Source: Candidatus Ligilactobacillus avistercoris (GTDB lineage: Bacteria; Bacillota; Bacilli; Lactobacillales; Lactobacillaceae). From it: 64,000 bases of DNA. The stretch's first letter is position 1; each line of letters starts with the position of its first letter. The notes under the pieces are model-generated. The model saw nothing but the letters and a program-made list of their open reading frames with translations, was not told where the DNA came from and ran no database searches. The stretch is from positions 1 through 64,000 of the forward strand of contig DWXB01000019.1 of assembly GCA_019119415.1 (NCBI GenBank), in the 5' to 3' direction. Of the stretch, positions 26,052 to 34,905 are shown in pieces. The position numbers and the translations under genes are program-made.

Positions 26052-27336
26052 GGTGTTCTCGCCTCCGTTCCTGAACCGCCATCCGTGCCGTCACCCGTTC
26101 GGCCAACCGCACAAACGGGACGTAGCACGCCACGTCAACCACCAAAATAATCGCCGTTACCACGAGCGTCATCCAGTTGCCATTACTTCCGATAAACGCC
26201 ACTAATAACCCCGGCGTTCCCGTCGGCACGGGATAAACCACTGGCGGAATCAGGTGAACAAAAACCGCCCCGGCAGCTAGTAAGACGTTCAACAGCGGGA
26301 CGCCCACCATTGGAATAAGGAAGACCGGGTTAAAGAGCAACGGAATCCCCATCATGACAGCGCTGTTACTGTTTAACAGGGTCGGCAAAACCGTCCACCG
26401 GGCGACCCGGTGATTAGCCCGCTGCCGGGCGACCAAAGCAATCGCAATCAGTAATGCGAGCGTGGCGCCCGTTCCACCCACCGAAGCGAAGGCGTGGTAC
26501 AACGAATAATCACAGTACTTATACGGCACGTTCCAGCTTGAATGGTGGATCAGGGCCGTGTTGAGGTTCACCGTATAGCCGTTACTCGGGGCCATACTAC
26601 TGTACGGCCCGTTCGCCCCAAACCACGCACACAGCGCTGTAAACGCGCTGAACACCAGGGTCATCCCTAACCCGTGGTGGCGGTTAACGCTGCCTGCAAC
26701 CGCCGATGAAATACTGGTTGACCAGTTATAAAACAGGATGAGGATCAGCAGTTTATTTAACAAAAACGCCCCACCAAGCGCCACCAGAATAGCCCAAAAC
26801 GAGTCAAACGTCCGCTTGATGATTGTGACCGAATCAATCCGGCTCTCCCGCTGAAGCGGCCGCCCACACAGGCGAAAAATCTGACCCACAACGTAACCTA
26901 TAATCAGTCCTAATAAGAGGCCCCCAAAGCCTAGGAAGCGACTATCCAGCCCCTCAACGGCCGCCTTCATGTACCGGGAACTTAGCAGGAGGAACGCAAT
27001 CAGTGCGGTCAGCCCCGCAGCAGCCGAATCCCGCCGGTAAAGTTTAGCCGTATACCGCGCAGACTGGTACGCCGCTAGCAGGGCCACAATCCCGACCGTG
27101 AGTCCCGCAAAGTTATCAAACGAGTAGTACACGGCTTGAAAGTGCGGTAACCACCGGTCAATCCGCAACAAGTAGTTGAAGAATCCCTGCCGCGTCAGAC
27201 ACGACTGGGCAATTACCTGCGCAAGGCTTCCCAATAAAACAAACGGGAACAACACACTAAGGGTTTGCTGAATAACCCGCATAAAGGAACGCCGCCGAAA
27301 CGCCGCAATCCAGGTTACTAGGCGGTCAACTATCAT
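26041..27336 (-). CDS. PTS transporter subunit EIIC (cellobiose/lactose superfamily)
   Basis: A 431-residue membrane protein with about ten helices resembling EIIC of the lactose/cellobiose/diacetylchitobiose superfamily. The GANGPYSSMAPSNGYTVNL stretch and TLLNSNSAVMMGIPLLFNP match the substrate-binding region. No EIIA or EIIB is nearby, so it must share subunits encoded elsewhere or act without them. ATG 27336 is chosen because AAGGAG lies 9 bases upstream; the ATG at 27345 directly abuts that site. The gene lies just downstream of the IS607 element, which may have replaced part of its promoter region. Confidence 0.8.
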   Translation of the reverse strand: MIVDRLVTWIAAFRRRSFMRVIQQTLSVLFPFVLLGSLAQVIAQSCLTRQGFFNYLLRIDRWLPHFQAVYYSFDNFAGLTVGIVALLAAYQSARYTAKLYRRDSAAAGLTALIAFLLLSSRYMKAAVEGLDSRFLGFGGLLLGLIIGYVVGQIFRLCGRPLQRESRIDSVTIIKRTFDSFWAILVALGGAFLLNKLLILILFYNWSTSISSAVAGSVNRHHGLGMTLVFSAFTALCAWFGANGPYSSMAPSNGYTVNLNTALIHHSSWNVPYKYCDYSLYHAFASVGGTGATLALLIAIALVARQRANHRVARWTVLPTLLNSNSAVMMGIPLLFNPVFLIPMVGVPLLNVLLAAGAVFVHLIPPVVYPVPTGTPGLLVAFIGSNGNWMTLVVTAIILVVDVACYVPFVRLAERVTARMAVQERRREHHAD

Positions 27337-27449
27337 CCGCTTCATCTCCTTCGCTTTTTCTCCGATTATACTCCCTGCTATATAAAATGTAGAAGAACAT
27401 AGACAATTAACGATTTTGTCTACGATCTATATAGTTCTTCCTTTCCTAG

Positions 27450-27620
27450 ATTTTATTTACTGTCGTCAATGTTAGTATTCTCATATCCGAACAGGCGGGT
27501 AATGACATTGACTAACTCTTACAGCTTAAGGGTGTAGCCCACCCCGTAATATTTTTTATGCTAAAGCCAAAAGATTGTTTACGGCGTTCTCATCACGATT
27601 CATTACTGAGCCGCAATGGT
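27450..27620 (-). ncRNA. Putative omega-RNA (reRNA) of TnpB
   Basis: TnpB guide RNAs normally cover the tnpB 3' end and run to the right end of the element. Here the 3' end and flank hold two hairpins: GGGTG / CACCC (27530-27534 and 27540-27544) and GTCAATG / CATTGAC (27465-27471 and 27506-27512). The guide would come from the host DNA just beyond the element end, toward lower coordinates. The boundary is uncertain. Confidence 0.45.
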
Positions 27621-28707
27621 AACAGACATATTCGTTATGCCTAGTATGGTGTTTAGCGTTACCTTGAAGCGTAATCCGTTCGTCACCTTGTTTAATATAG
27701 CCACACTGTGAACACCGTTGTGTGCTGGGATAATGCTTATCAGCTAAGATGAGCTGCTTACCGTACCAGTCACACTTGTAAGTCAAGTACTGACGGAACT
27801 TACCAAATAATGATCGCTGTAATCCTTTACTAGCGACGTGGGTCATCTGCATGTCCTTTACGTCCAAGTCTTCAATGACGATGGTGTCATAATCATCGGT
27901 TAGTTTAGACGTAAACTTATGCAGCAGATCGTTTTGGAGATTAGCTACTTTACGATAATCACGTTGTAACTTGGCTCTCGTCCGAACGTAATTATGCGAC
28001 AAGTAAGCTAATTTGCCATTTACCCGGCGTTTGCGGGCTAAAGAACACTGGTAGTACGCAATTCGTTGATAAAGAGACTGCAACTTCTTAGGCAACGTAT
28101 TAATCACACCATCGGTGTAATTAAAGTGACCGACATTAACATCAACGGCGGTCTTACGTTTAGTATGGCACTTTACTTTAACCGTCACTTCAAACGGCAA
28201 AGCAGCGTAATACTGGCCGTTTTCACGATAAATTGAAATAACTTTCAACTTACCAGCTAACGATTTGGCACCACTGATTTTGATGCCGCTCCAATTAGTC
28301 ATTCCGTGAGGTTTATCTAATCTTAATTTACCGTCAATAATTTTGGCCCGGTCAGTCTTAAATCCTTGACGGGGCGCCTTCTTGGATTTGAACTTCGGCT
28401 TACCCCAATCGGGTTGTGCTTTATTCAAGAAGTTTTTCCACGCCTTGCCTAAATCAGAAACAGCTAATTGTAAGCAACGTGCTGACAACTGATATTGCCA
28501 GTCGGCTTTGTTAGTAACCATTTCGTTTCGGACTTTGCGCTCACTTGGTTGCTGTTTCTGATCGTCAAGAATCAACGAAGCATCATACATATCATTCCAA
28601 ATTGCTAATCCTACATTCCAGCAATAACGTCGGTAGTCACAAAGACTATCCAGAACCCTTCTCATTGTTTGGTTGGGATACAGCCTTACCTTTTGGGTAC
28701 GTATCAT
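27556..28707 (-). CDS. tnpB: TnpB RNA-guided nuclease of an IS607 element
   Basis: A 383-residue TnpB, the ancestor-like relative of Cas12. The RuvC acids are visible as Asp189 (AVDVNVGHF), Glu279 (VIEDLDVKD) and Asp372 (RDENAVNNL). A zinc ribbon between the last two has CSQCG and CYHCG pairs. All catalytic positions are kept, so it may be active. Family knowledge: it cuts the empty donor site under omega-RNA guidance and so helps retain the element. I start at ATG 28707, which gives the standard MIRTQKVRLYPN opening; a GTG at 28719 is possible. It overlaps the end of tnpA by 62 bases. Confidence 0.88.
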   Translation of the reverse strand: MIRTQKVRLYPNQTMRRVLDSLCDYRRYCWNVGLAIWNDMYDASLILDDQKQQPSERKVRNEMVTNKADWQYQLSARCLQLAVSDLGKAWKNFLNKAQPDWGKPKFKSKKAPRQGFKTDRAKIIDGKLRLDKPHGMTNWSGIKISGAKSLAGKLKVISIYRENGQYYAALPFEVTVKVKCHTKRKTAVDVNVGHFNYTDGVINTLPKKLQSLYQRIAYYQCSLARKRRVNGKLAYLSHNYVRTRAKLQRDYRKVANLQNDLLHKFTSKLTDDYDTIVIEDLDVKDMQMTHVASKGLQRSLFGKFRQYLTYKCDWYGKQLILADKHYPSTQRCSQCGYIKQGDERITLQGNAKHHTRHNEYVCYHCGSVMNRDENAVNNLLALA

Positions 28708-29323
28708 CCTTTTCACCACCTTTCAAAGAACTATCCTGTTGCAATTTCTTTTTATATTTTCGCAATCCATATAGACGACCGGAAAATACATGAATAATGC
28801 TTACTAAGTCATCTACCATTTCTTTATCAGGACTGGTATCAGGGTTATTGAGCACTACAATCTTAGTGCCGTATTTTTGACATAAACGTTCAAACCATTC
28901 ATAGCCAAAGCGAATGAAGCGATCTTTATAAGTGATGTAAATAACTGCGATTTTGTTTTGCATCACTTCATCAAGCAAGTGATTCCATTTTTTGCGGTTA
29001 TAGTTCAACCCACTTCCAATGTCAGTAATGGTTTCATCAATAATAACTCCTCTTGCATTAGCAAATTGTCTAATAAACGCAATCTGATTAGACAAATCAT
29101 CCTTTTGACCATAAGTCGAAACTCGTGCATAAGCGACATTTTTTCGCGTTTGCTCATTCCCTGATGATTTACCGATATATTGTAAATATTGTTCTTCAGT
29201 ATAGTATCTTCGATTTGTTGGTGTTCGATATGCTTTAAGAATTCCTTGGTTGTCCCACTTTTGCAAAGTTTTAACTGTTACACCAAGCTTTTCGGCCATA
29301 TCCTTAGGCTTCAATACGGGCAT
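28646..29323 (-). CDS. tnpA: IS607 serine recombinase TnpA
   Basis: A 225-residue IS607-type transposase. The N-terminal MerR-like helix-turn-helix (KPKDMAEKLGVTVKTLQKW) is followed by a resolvase catalytic domain with the nucleophilic serine in YARVSTYGQKDD and the helix arginines in YKDRFIRFGYEWFE. It moves the element through a circular intermediate. I chose ATG 29323 because GGAG lies 8 bases upstream; 29344 is also in frame. A TATAAT box near 29362-29375 on the minus strand probably drives it. Confidence 0.9.
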   Translation of the reverse strand: MPVLKPKDMAEKLGVTVKTLQKWDNQGILKAYRTPTNRRYYTEEQYLQYIGKSSGNEQTRKNVAYARVSTYGQKDDLSNQIAFIRQFANARGVIIDETITDIGSGLNYNRKKWNHLLDEVMQNKIAVIYITYKDRFIRFGYEWFERLCQKYGTKIVVLNNPDTSPDKEMVDDLVSIIHVFSGRLYGLRKYKKKLQQDSSLKGGEKDDTYPKGKAVSQPNNEKGSG

Positions 29324-29466
29324 AATATCAACTCCATATTTCATCTTTCTTGTTGATATTATACTATATAATTATACATTATTACACTTTTCTGTTAACT
29401 GTTATTTCCTCCCCGGAAAACACTCCCAAGGAAACGGCTCACCATCAATTCGCCAATAAGACGATA

Positions 29467-29518
29467 ACAAGCGAAGATCCCCACTTCATTCTATGGTGAA
29501 CGCAGGTTCTTCGCTTGT
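29467..29518 (-). terminator. Hairpin downstream of the DUF1129 gene
   Basis: Perfect stem ACAAGCGAAGA / TCTTCGCTTGT (29467-29477, 29508-29518). It is probably the terminator of the minus-strand DUF1129 gene, although the following U stretch is poor. Confidence 0.45.
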
Positions 29519-29554
29519 CATTATCTGGTTAAGATATTTCCGGGGAAATCGTGC

Positions 29555-30292
29555 TTAATTTCGGCCGAATGCGCGGCCAAAGTTGAGGTGGAAGTAGTTT
29601 TTCAAGACGTACCGTGCTCCCCAACCAAGCACACCGAGGATTACGTAAACAAACCACGGCATCGTTGTGTTCAGCGGACCGCCAATCTGGGCAACAAAGC
29701 CGTACGCAACCATCCATACAGCCATCAGTACTACCAGTAACAGGATGGTCCGGACCCACTTGATCTTCGGGCGCTTCCCGTTTACCGGGGTCATCATCTG
29801 GTAGAAGTACCCTAGGCCACAACCGGAAATCACCGAAATAATCACGATGGTGAGAATTCCACCGTTGGTTCCGACCGCTTTCTTTCCACCAAAGGCCTCA
29901 ATCAGCGCATACATTATGCAGAACATCATGAACATAATCAACCCGTTGTCCAGCGCTGCTTCCCAGAACTTCTGGGGCTGGGGTTCCTTCTTCGGTCCCG
30001 CAATAATTTCCTGAGCGTGCTGCTTAACCGGGCCGTACAGCTTAGCGGCGGTCATCCCCTCCCGCTGGCGCTGCTGCAGTTCGTTTTTCATCTGCTTAAT
30101 GGCCGCCGTGCGCTTCTCTGCTGGGTAACCCTGCGCCGTTAGTTCCTTTTCGATCTTAAACAGGTACTCCCGGTTCCGCTTCGTGAGGCCCGCAAAGTGC
30201 CCGCTACGTTCTTCGTGCATCCGCTCTTCCCGAACGGCCTTTTGGCGGGCTGCTGCTGCTTGATTCTTTTCCCGTGTCGTTTCGTCTGCCAC
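29555..30292 (-). CDS. DUF1129 membrane protein
   Basis: A 245-residue protein of the DUF1129 family, common in lactobacilli next to ychF. The N-terminal half is charged and helical (residues 1-105, a likely cytosolic coiled coil). Four membrane segments follow (about 112-130, 145-165, 180-202, 210-230). The function is unknown. The start is a GTG with GGAGG upstream. It lies 43 bases after ychF on the same strand and probably shares its transcript. Confidence 0.8.
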   Translation of the reverse strand: MADETTREKNQAAAARQKAVREERMHEERSGHFAGLTKRNREYLFKIEKELTAQGYPAEKRTAAIKQMKNELQQRQREGMTAAKLYGPVKQHAQEIIAGPKKEPQPQKFWEAALDNGLIMFMMFCIMYALIEAFGGKKAVGTNGGILTIVIISVISGCGLGYFYQMMTPVNGKRPKIKWVRTILLLVVLMAVWMVAYGFVAQIGGPLNTTMPWFVYVILGVLGWGARYVLKNYFHLNFGRAFGRN

Positions 30293-30334
30293 GTCTTAAT
30301 CCTCCTTAACTTAATCCGTCTTCTCTTCTAAGGC

Positions 30335-31444
30335 TTAAACATTAAACCGGAATTCGATAATGTCGCCGTCTTGAACCACGTAGTCCTTTCCTTCCAGCCG
30401 CATCTTGCCGGCTTCCTTGACGGCCTGCATACTCCCGTACTTATCCAGGTCAGTAAACGAAACGGTCTCCGCCCGAATAAACCCACGTTCAAAGTCGGAG
30501 TGAATAATCCCGGCAACCTGGGGCGCCTTCATCCCGTGACGGAACGTCCATGCCCGGGTTTCCTTACCGCCGGCCGTAAAGAAGGTTTCAAGTCCGAGTA
30601 ACTTGTATGAAGCCCGGATCAACCGGTTCAACCCCGGTTCATCGACCCCTTCCATTTCAAGGAACTCCTTCTTTTCATCGTCATCCATTTCAGCGATTTC
30701 TTCCTCCGTTGCGGCAGCAACCCCGATTACTTCCGAACCCGGGTCGTTTTCCGCCAGGAACTTCTTGATTTCAGACATGTACTTATTGCTATCCGGGTCC
30801 GCCATATCATCCTCAGCAATATTGGCAACGTAGAGAACGGGTTTGGACGTTAGTAAGAACAGCCCCTTAACAATCTTCTTCTCGTCATCGTTAAATTCGA
30901 TTGACCGCACCGGCTTACCGTCTTCAAGTACCGGCTTAATCTTTTGTAACACCGCAAACTCGGCCTTGGCGTCCTTATCACGGCCGGTCCGTGCAACCTT
31001 TTCAACCCGGGTGTAGCGCCTGTTAATTGATTCCAGGTCAGCTAAGACTAACTCCAAGTTAATCGTGTTAATGTCATCGATTGGATCAATTTTCCCAGAA
31101 ACGTGCGTGATGTTATCATCATCAAACGCCCGCACGACATGAACAATGGCATCACACTGCCGGATATTTTCAAGAAACTTGTTTCCTAAGCCTTCACCCT
31201 TGCTGGCCCCCTTTACGATTCCAGCAATATCGGTAAATTCAAAGGTGGTATGCACAATCTTCTTGGCGGGGATAATCTCGTCAATCCGGGCTAACCGCTG
31301 GTCCGGGACTTCCACCATCCCGACGTTCGGGTCGATCGTTGCGAACGGGTAGTTTGCCATCTCGGCGCCCGCCTTCGTAATTGCGTTAAAGAGCGTGGAC
31401 TTCCCGACGTTGGGGAGCCCAACAATTCCTGCTGTCAGTGCCAT
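30335..31444 (-). CDS. ychF: Redox-regulated ATPase YchF (Obg family)
   Basis: A 369-residue OBG-type NTPase that prefers ATP. It contains P-loop GLPNVGKSTLFN at residues 8-19, switch II DIAGIVKGASKGEG, a helical hairpin insertion, and a C-terminal TGS domain (RAETVSFTDLDKYGS to the end). It binds ribosomes or the proteasome-like machinery and takes part in stress responses. Its ATG overlaps the DUF951 stop (TAATG), so the genes are coupled. The order parB, DUF951, ychF is typical of lactobacilli. Confidence 0.95.
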   Translation of the reverse strand: MALTAGIVGLPNVGKSTLFNAITKAGAEMANYPFATIDPNVGMVEVPDQRLARIDEIIPAKKIVHTTFEFTDIAGIVKGASKGEGLGNKFLENIRQCDAIVHVVRAFDDDNITHVSGKIDPIDDINTINLELVLADLESINRRYTRVEKVARTGRDKDAKAEFAVLQKIKPVLEDGKPVRSIEFNDDEKKIVKGLFLLTSKPVLYVANIAEDDMADPDSNKYMSEIKKFLAENDPGSEVIGVAAATEEEIAEMDDDEKKEFLEMEGVDEPGLNRLIRASYKLLGLETFFTAGGKETRAWTFRHGMKAPQVAGIIHSDFERGFIRAETVSFTDLDKYGSMQAVKEAGKMRLEGKDYVVQDGDIIEFRFNV

Positions 31445-31647
31445 TATTCATTCCCACTTTCATTTTGATTTGCGTGTTCTAAAACCTGCTTTAACTTCTT
31501 TTCAAATTCCCGCCGGGGAAGCATGATTAGCCGGTTACATTGCAAGCACCGGATCTTAATGTCCATCCCGACCCGGATAATTTCCCAGCGATTGGTGCCG
31601 CACGGATGCGGCTTTTTCATCTTAACAATATCATGAAGCTGATACAT
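31444..31647 (-). CDS. DUF951 domain protein
   Basis: A 67-residue protein with the DUF951 pattern DIVKMKKPHPCGTNRWEIIR and a second cysteine pair-like element in IRCLQC, suggesting a small zinc-binding or nucleic-acid-binding fold. Function unknown. ATG 31647 is chosen because a GAGGGGGG ribosome binding site lies about 8 bases upstream and MYQLHDIVKM is the usual start. It sits between parB and ychF in one operon. Confidence 0.85.
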   Translation of the reverse strand: MYQLHDIVKMKKPHPCGTNRWEIIRVGMDIKIRCLQCNRLIMLPRREFEKKLKQVLEHANQNESGNE

Positions 31648-31660
31648 CAAATATCCCCCC

Positions 31661-32533
31661 TCAATCAATGTTAACGGCCAACACAGCCAGAATTCTGTTC
31701 AGGTCATCCTGAGAAAGGTACTCAATCTCAATCTTCCCCTTGCCGGTCCGAGCGGTCTGCTTAATTGCCACCTTCGTTCCGAGCCGCTCACCCAGCTGTT
31801 GGGCGCTTTGGTGAAGGTACGGGTCCTGGTGGGCCGGCGTTTTCTTTTTAACGGGCTGCGCACCGTTAATCTGGTTAACCAGGTGTTCCAATTGCCGGAC
31901 GGTTAACCCTTCCTTGACGGTTCGCTTGGCGACCTGCACCTGCTGAGCAGCGTCCTTTAGTCCGAGTAACGTCCGTGCCTGCCCCATGGACAACTGATTG
32001 GCTTGTAACATTTCCTTAACTGCCGCAGGAAGCCCCAGTAACCGGAGATAATTTGCAATGTACGGGCGCGATTTCCCCAGCCGGGCGGATACTTCCGTTT
32101 GGGTTAAGTGCAGCTTATCAATTAGTGTTGCGTACGCCTGGGCCTCTTCAAGTGGCGTCAGGTCCTCCCGTTGCAGGTTTTCTAGGACCGCCACCTCCAT
32201 CATCCGTTCCTCGTCAAAGTCCCGGACAATGGCGGGGATGGTCTCCTTATGCGCCAACTTAGAGGCCCGGAAGCGCCGTTCACCAGCAATTAGTTCGTAG
32301 CCCTTCACGCGCGATTGCCGCACAATTATCGGCTGAAAAACCCCCTGCTTGGCAATGGAATCAGCCAGTTCTTGGAGGCGTTTCTCGTCAAACGTTACCC
32401 GCGGTTGGTACGGGTTAGGCCGAATATCAGCAACCCGTAACTCCACAACGTGTTCTTCGGGTGTGGCCTGTTCGTCAAAATCCTGGAAAAGAGCCTCAAT
32501 CCCCTTCCCAAGTCCCCTTTTCTCCTTACTCAT
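31661..32533 (-). CDS. parB: Chromosome partitioning protein ParB (Spo0J)
   Basis: A 290-residue ParB. The N-terminal CTPase/ParB domain includes ELRVADIRPNPYQPR and the GERRFRAS box. A central helix-turn-helix (TQTEVSARLGKSRPYIAN) binds parS, and the C-terminal domain dimerises. With ParA it segregates the origin region. ATG 32533 is preferred (AAGGAGG about 10 bases upstream, standard MSKEKRGLGKG start). The gene overlaps the 3' end of parA by 8 bases. No perfect parS site was seen in this window. Confidence 0.94.
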   Translation of the reverse strand: MSKEKRGLGKGIEALFQDFDEQATPEEHVVELRVADIRPNPYQPRVTFDEKRLQELADSIAKQGVFQPIIVRQSRVKGYELIAGERRFRASKLAHKETIPAIVRDFDEERMMEVAVLENLQREDLTPLEEAQAYATLIDKLHLTQTEVSARLGKSRPYIANYLRLLGLPAAVKEMLQANQLSMGQARTLLGLKDAAQQVQVAKRTVKEGLTVRQLEHLVNQINGAQPVKKKTPAHQDPYLHQSAQQLGERLGTKVAIKQTARTGKGKIEIEYLSQDDLNRILAVLAVNID

Positions 32534-33290
32534 GGGCTGCCAGCACCTCCTTAGCCAGGGCCATGTATCCCACGGCTCCCCGGGACGTGCGGTCATAATC
32601 AATGACCGCTTGTCCGTGACTTGGGGCTTCGGAGAGGCGCACGTTCCGCGGGATAATCGTTGTGTACACGCGATCCTTAAAGAACTTCTGCACCTCCGTT
32701 ACCACTTCGTTTCCGAGGTTGGTCCGGGCATCAAGCATCGTCAACAGAACCCCTTCAACGTGCAGGTCCGCATTGTAATGCTTTTTAACCAGTTGGATTG
32801 TTTTCATTAATTGACTCAACCCTTCCAGCGCATAGTACTCACTTTGAACCGGAATCAGGATGGAATCACACGCCGTAAACGCGTTAATCGTTAAAATCCC
32901 TAGCGCTGGCGGACAATCAACCAGAACATAATCGTAGCGGTCAGCCACTGGTTCAAGGGCATCAGCAAGCCGCTGTTCCCGTCCAATCTGGGAAGCCAAC
33001 TCGATCTCTGCGCCGGACAACTGAAGGGTTGCCGGAACCACGTCCAGGTGAGGCCGACTAGTCGGCATAATTACCCCTTCCAAGCCCATGCCGTTAACCA
33101 GAACGTCGTAGATGTCGTGTTGAATGTCACCCTTACTAATTCCGATGCCACTCGTGGCGTTTCCCTGAGCATCAGTGTCCACAATTAACACCCGTTTTCC
33201 TAGCTCGTTCAAACAGGCACCCAGGTTTACGGCCGTCGTGGTCTTCCCCACGCCGCCCTTCTGGTTAGCAAGCGCAATTGTTACGGCCAT
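32526..33290 (-). CDS. parA: Chromosome partitioning ATPase ParA (Soj)
   Basis: A 254-residue ParA-type ATPase. The deviant Walker A KGGVGKTTTAVN is at residues 10-21, Walker B-like VLIVDTDAQGN follows, and VDCPPALG is present. It works with ParB in origin segregation and, in Bacillus-type cells, in control of DnaA. It lies 2 bases after noc and overlaps parB, so the three form one operon with rsmG. Confidence 0.95.
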   Translation of the reverse strand: MAVTIALANQKGGVGKTTTAVNLGACLNELGKRVLIVDTDAQGNATSGIGISKGDIQHDIYDVLVNGMGLEGVIMPTSRPHLDVVPATLQLSGAEIELASQIGREQRLADALEPVADRYDYVLVDCPPALGILTINAFTACDSILIPVQSEYYALEGLSQLMKTIQLVKKHYNADLHVEGVLLTMLDARTNLGNEVVTEVQKFFKDRVYTTIIPRNVRLSEAPSHGQAVIDYDRTSRGAVGYMALAKEVLAAHE

Positions 33291-33292
33291 GC

Positions 33293-34138
33293 CTAATCTT
33301 CTCCTTCCTGGTCATCTGCTACGGGAATGTCAATGATGACCCGGTGGTATCCCACCACATCTTCTTCCCAGCTGTGGATTGCCATGCCATCCTTCCCCGC
33401 TCGCTGGATAACCCGCTGGATATCCTTCATGGTTTTTTGGTAGTGATACTCCGGTGTCTCGTGGGCCGGGTTCTTTAGGTGCACGTTCTTAAGCGGTTGC
33501 TGTCCCTCCCGCGCTTGCTGAACCAACTGCTCCGTCTGTTCAACCGAAAGATGCTCGTGCATAATCCGGTTCATCAGCTTAACCTGGTCCCTTTCGGGGA
33601 GGCCCACCAGACACCGACCGTGGCGCTCGGTGAGTTGCCGTTGCATGACTGCCCGCTGAACTAGCGGCGAAAGCCGAAGGAGCCGGAGTTTATTAGCAAT
33701 AAACGACTGGCTCTTTCCCAGGGCGGTTGCCAAGTCACTCTGCGTTAACTTGTTCAGCTCCAGGAGTCGGTGATAGGCCCGGGCTTCTTCAATTGGCGAT
33801 AACTCTTCCCGCTGAAGGTTTTCAATCACCGCCATCGAGGCCGCTTCATTATCGTTCATTTGTTTAACGATGGCTGAAATATGGTCCCATTCAAGCTGCT
33901 TAACCGCCCGGAAGCGCCGTTCACCGGCAATGATTTCGTACTTTTCCGGGTCCGTTTCCCGCACAATAATTGGCTGAAGCAACCCGTGTTCCTTAATGGT
34001 GGCCGCCAGTTCGTAAATGTCCCGGTCGCCAAATAAGTGCCGCGGCTGGTATCGGTTAGGCGTAATTGCCGCAACGGGTAAATCCTGCACCGTTGCATCC
34101 TCTTCGTCGTGTTTTTTTCCAAAAAATGAAAATGCCAT
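33293..34138 (-). CDS. noc: Nucleoid occlusion protein Noc (ParB family)
   Basis: A 281-residue ParB paralogue. The MAFSFFGKK N-terminus is amphipathic and matches the membrane-targeting helix of Noc. The ParB domain has VAAITPNRYQPR and GERRFRAVKQ, and a helix-turn-helix lies in TQSDLATALGKSQSFIANKL. Noc stops division over the nucleoid in Firmicutes by binding sites around ATTTCCCGGGAAAT. ATG 34138 is preferred since AGGAGG is 6 bases away; an ATG at 34144 directly abuts it. A perfect Noc-site match lies in rnmV at 42114. Confidence 0.9.
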   Translation of the reverse strand: MAFSFFGKKHDEEDATVQDLPVAAITPNRYQPRHLFGDRDIYELAATIKEHGLLQPIIVRETDPEKYEIIAGERRFRAVKQLEWDHISAIVKQMNDNEAASMAVIENLQREELSPIEEARAYHRLLELNKLTQSDLATALGKSQSFIANKLRLLRLSPLVQRAVMQRQLTERHGRCLVGLPERDQVKLMNRIMHEHLSVEQTEQLVQQAREGQQPLKNVHLKNPAHETPEYHYQKTMKDIQRVIQRAGKDGMAIHSWEEDVVGYHRVIIDIPVADDQEGED

Positions 34139-34148
34139 TTGCATCCTC

Positions 34149-34880
34149 CTACTTATTCGTCAACGGCTTCTTCGCCGGGGTTCCCGCCTTCCGCGGATAC
34201 TGCCGGGGGGTCGCATGTTCCTTATCAATCACAATTACGTTCCGTTCATCACCTGACTGGGGAAGCGCGAACCGCTTAGTCGCAGCCACCCGTCCACCCA
34301 GCAGTGAAATTGCTCGTTGGGCCGCCTCCAGTTCAGCCGCTGCCTTCTGGGCTTTAAGGGCAATTAACTGGCCACCAACCCGCACAAGGGGTAAACATAG
34401 TTCGCTTAGAACGCTTAGGCGTGCTACCGCCCGGGCAGTCACGTAGTCAAATGTTTCCCGCTGGGGACTCTTCTTGCCCCCGAATTCTTCGGCCCGAGCA
34501 TGGACCAGCGTTACGTCCGTCAGTTCCAGCTCCTGGCATAAATCTTCCAGAAAACGGATCCGCTTATTTAACGAATCAACGATCGTGATCCGTAACTGGG
34601 GGAACATAATCTTTAACGGGAGGGAAGGAAACCCAGCGCCCGCCCCCACATCACACAAGCTTACCGGTGCCTGTTGGAGCCGCGGAACGGCCAGGGCGGG
34701 AATCAACGAATCAAAAAAGTGCTTTTCATACACTTCATCCTCATCAGTAATCGCCGTCAGATTAACGTGCTGATTGGCCGTAACCAACAGTCCATAGTAC
34801 CGGTGAAACTGGGCAAGCTGCTGTTCCGTTGGGGTGAAGCCCACCTGAATCAGCTGATCCTTAAAAAGTGCGGGTGCCAT
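34149..34880 (-). CDS. rsmG: 16S rRNA (guanine527-N7)-methyltransferase RsmG
   Basis: A 243-residue SAM-dependent methyltransferase that modifies G527 of 16S rRNA. The SAM motif is CDVGAGAGFPSLPLKI, preceded by the typical HFFDSL segment. Loss of RsmG gives low-level streptomycin resistance in other bacteria. ATG 34880 is chosen by the GGAGGGAGG site about 8 bases upstream. It is the first gene of the rsmG-noc-parA-parB operon, whose promoter is at 34943-34971. Confidence 0.94.
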   Translation of the reverse strand: MAPALFKDQLIQVGFTPTEQQLAQFHRYYGLLVTANQHVNLTAITDEDEVYEKHFFDSLIPALAVPRLQQAPVSLCDVGAGAGFPSLPLKIMFPQLRITIVDSLNKRIRFLEDLCQELELTDVTLVHARAEEFGGKKSPQRETFDYVTARAVARLSVLSELCLPLVRVGGQLIALKAQKAAAELEAAQRAISLLGGRVAATKRFALPQSGDERNVIVIDKEHATPRQYPRKAGTPAKKPLTNK

Positions 34881-34905
34881 GCACCATCCTCCCTCCATTC
34901 TTCAC

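Larger units (their letters stand above)
27450..29410 (-). mobile_element. IS607-family insertion sequence (tnpA, tnpB, omega-RNA)
   Basis: An AT-rich block, clearly lower in GC than its neighbours, holding a serine recombinase TnpA and an overlapping TnpB. This order defines IS607-family elements, which lack terminal inverted repeats and target-site duplications, so the ends cannot be placed exactly by eye. The limits given are the outermost bases between host signals: the EIIC upstream region on the left and the DUF1129 downstream hairpin on the right. The block sits between two host genes and breaks none. Confidence 0.85.
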
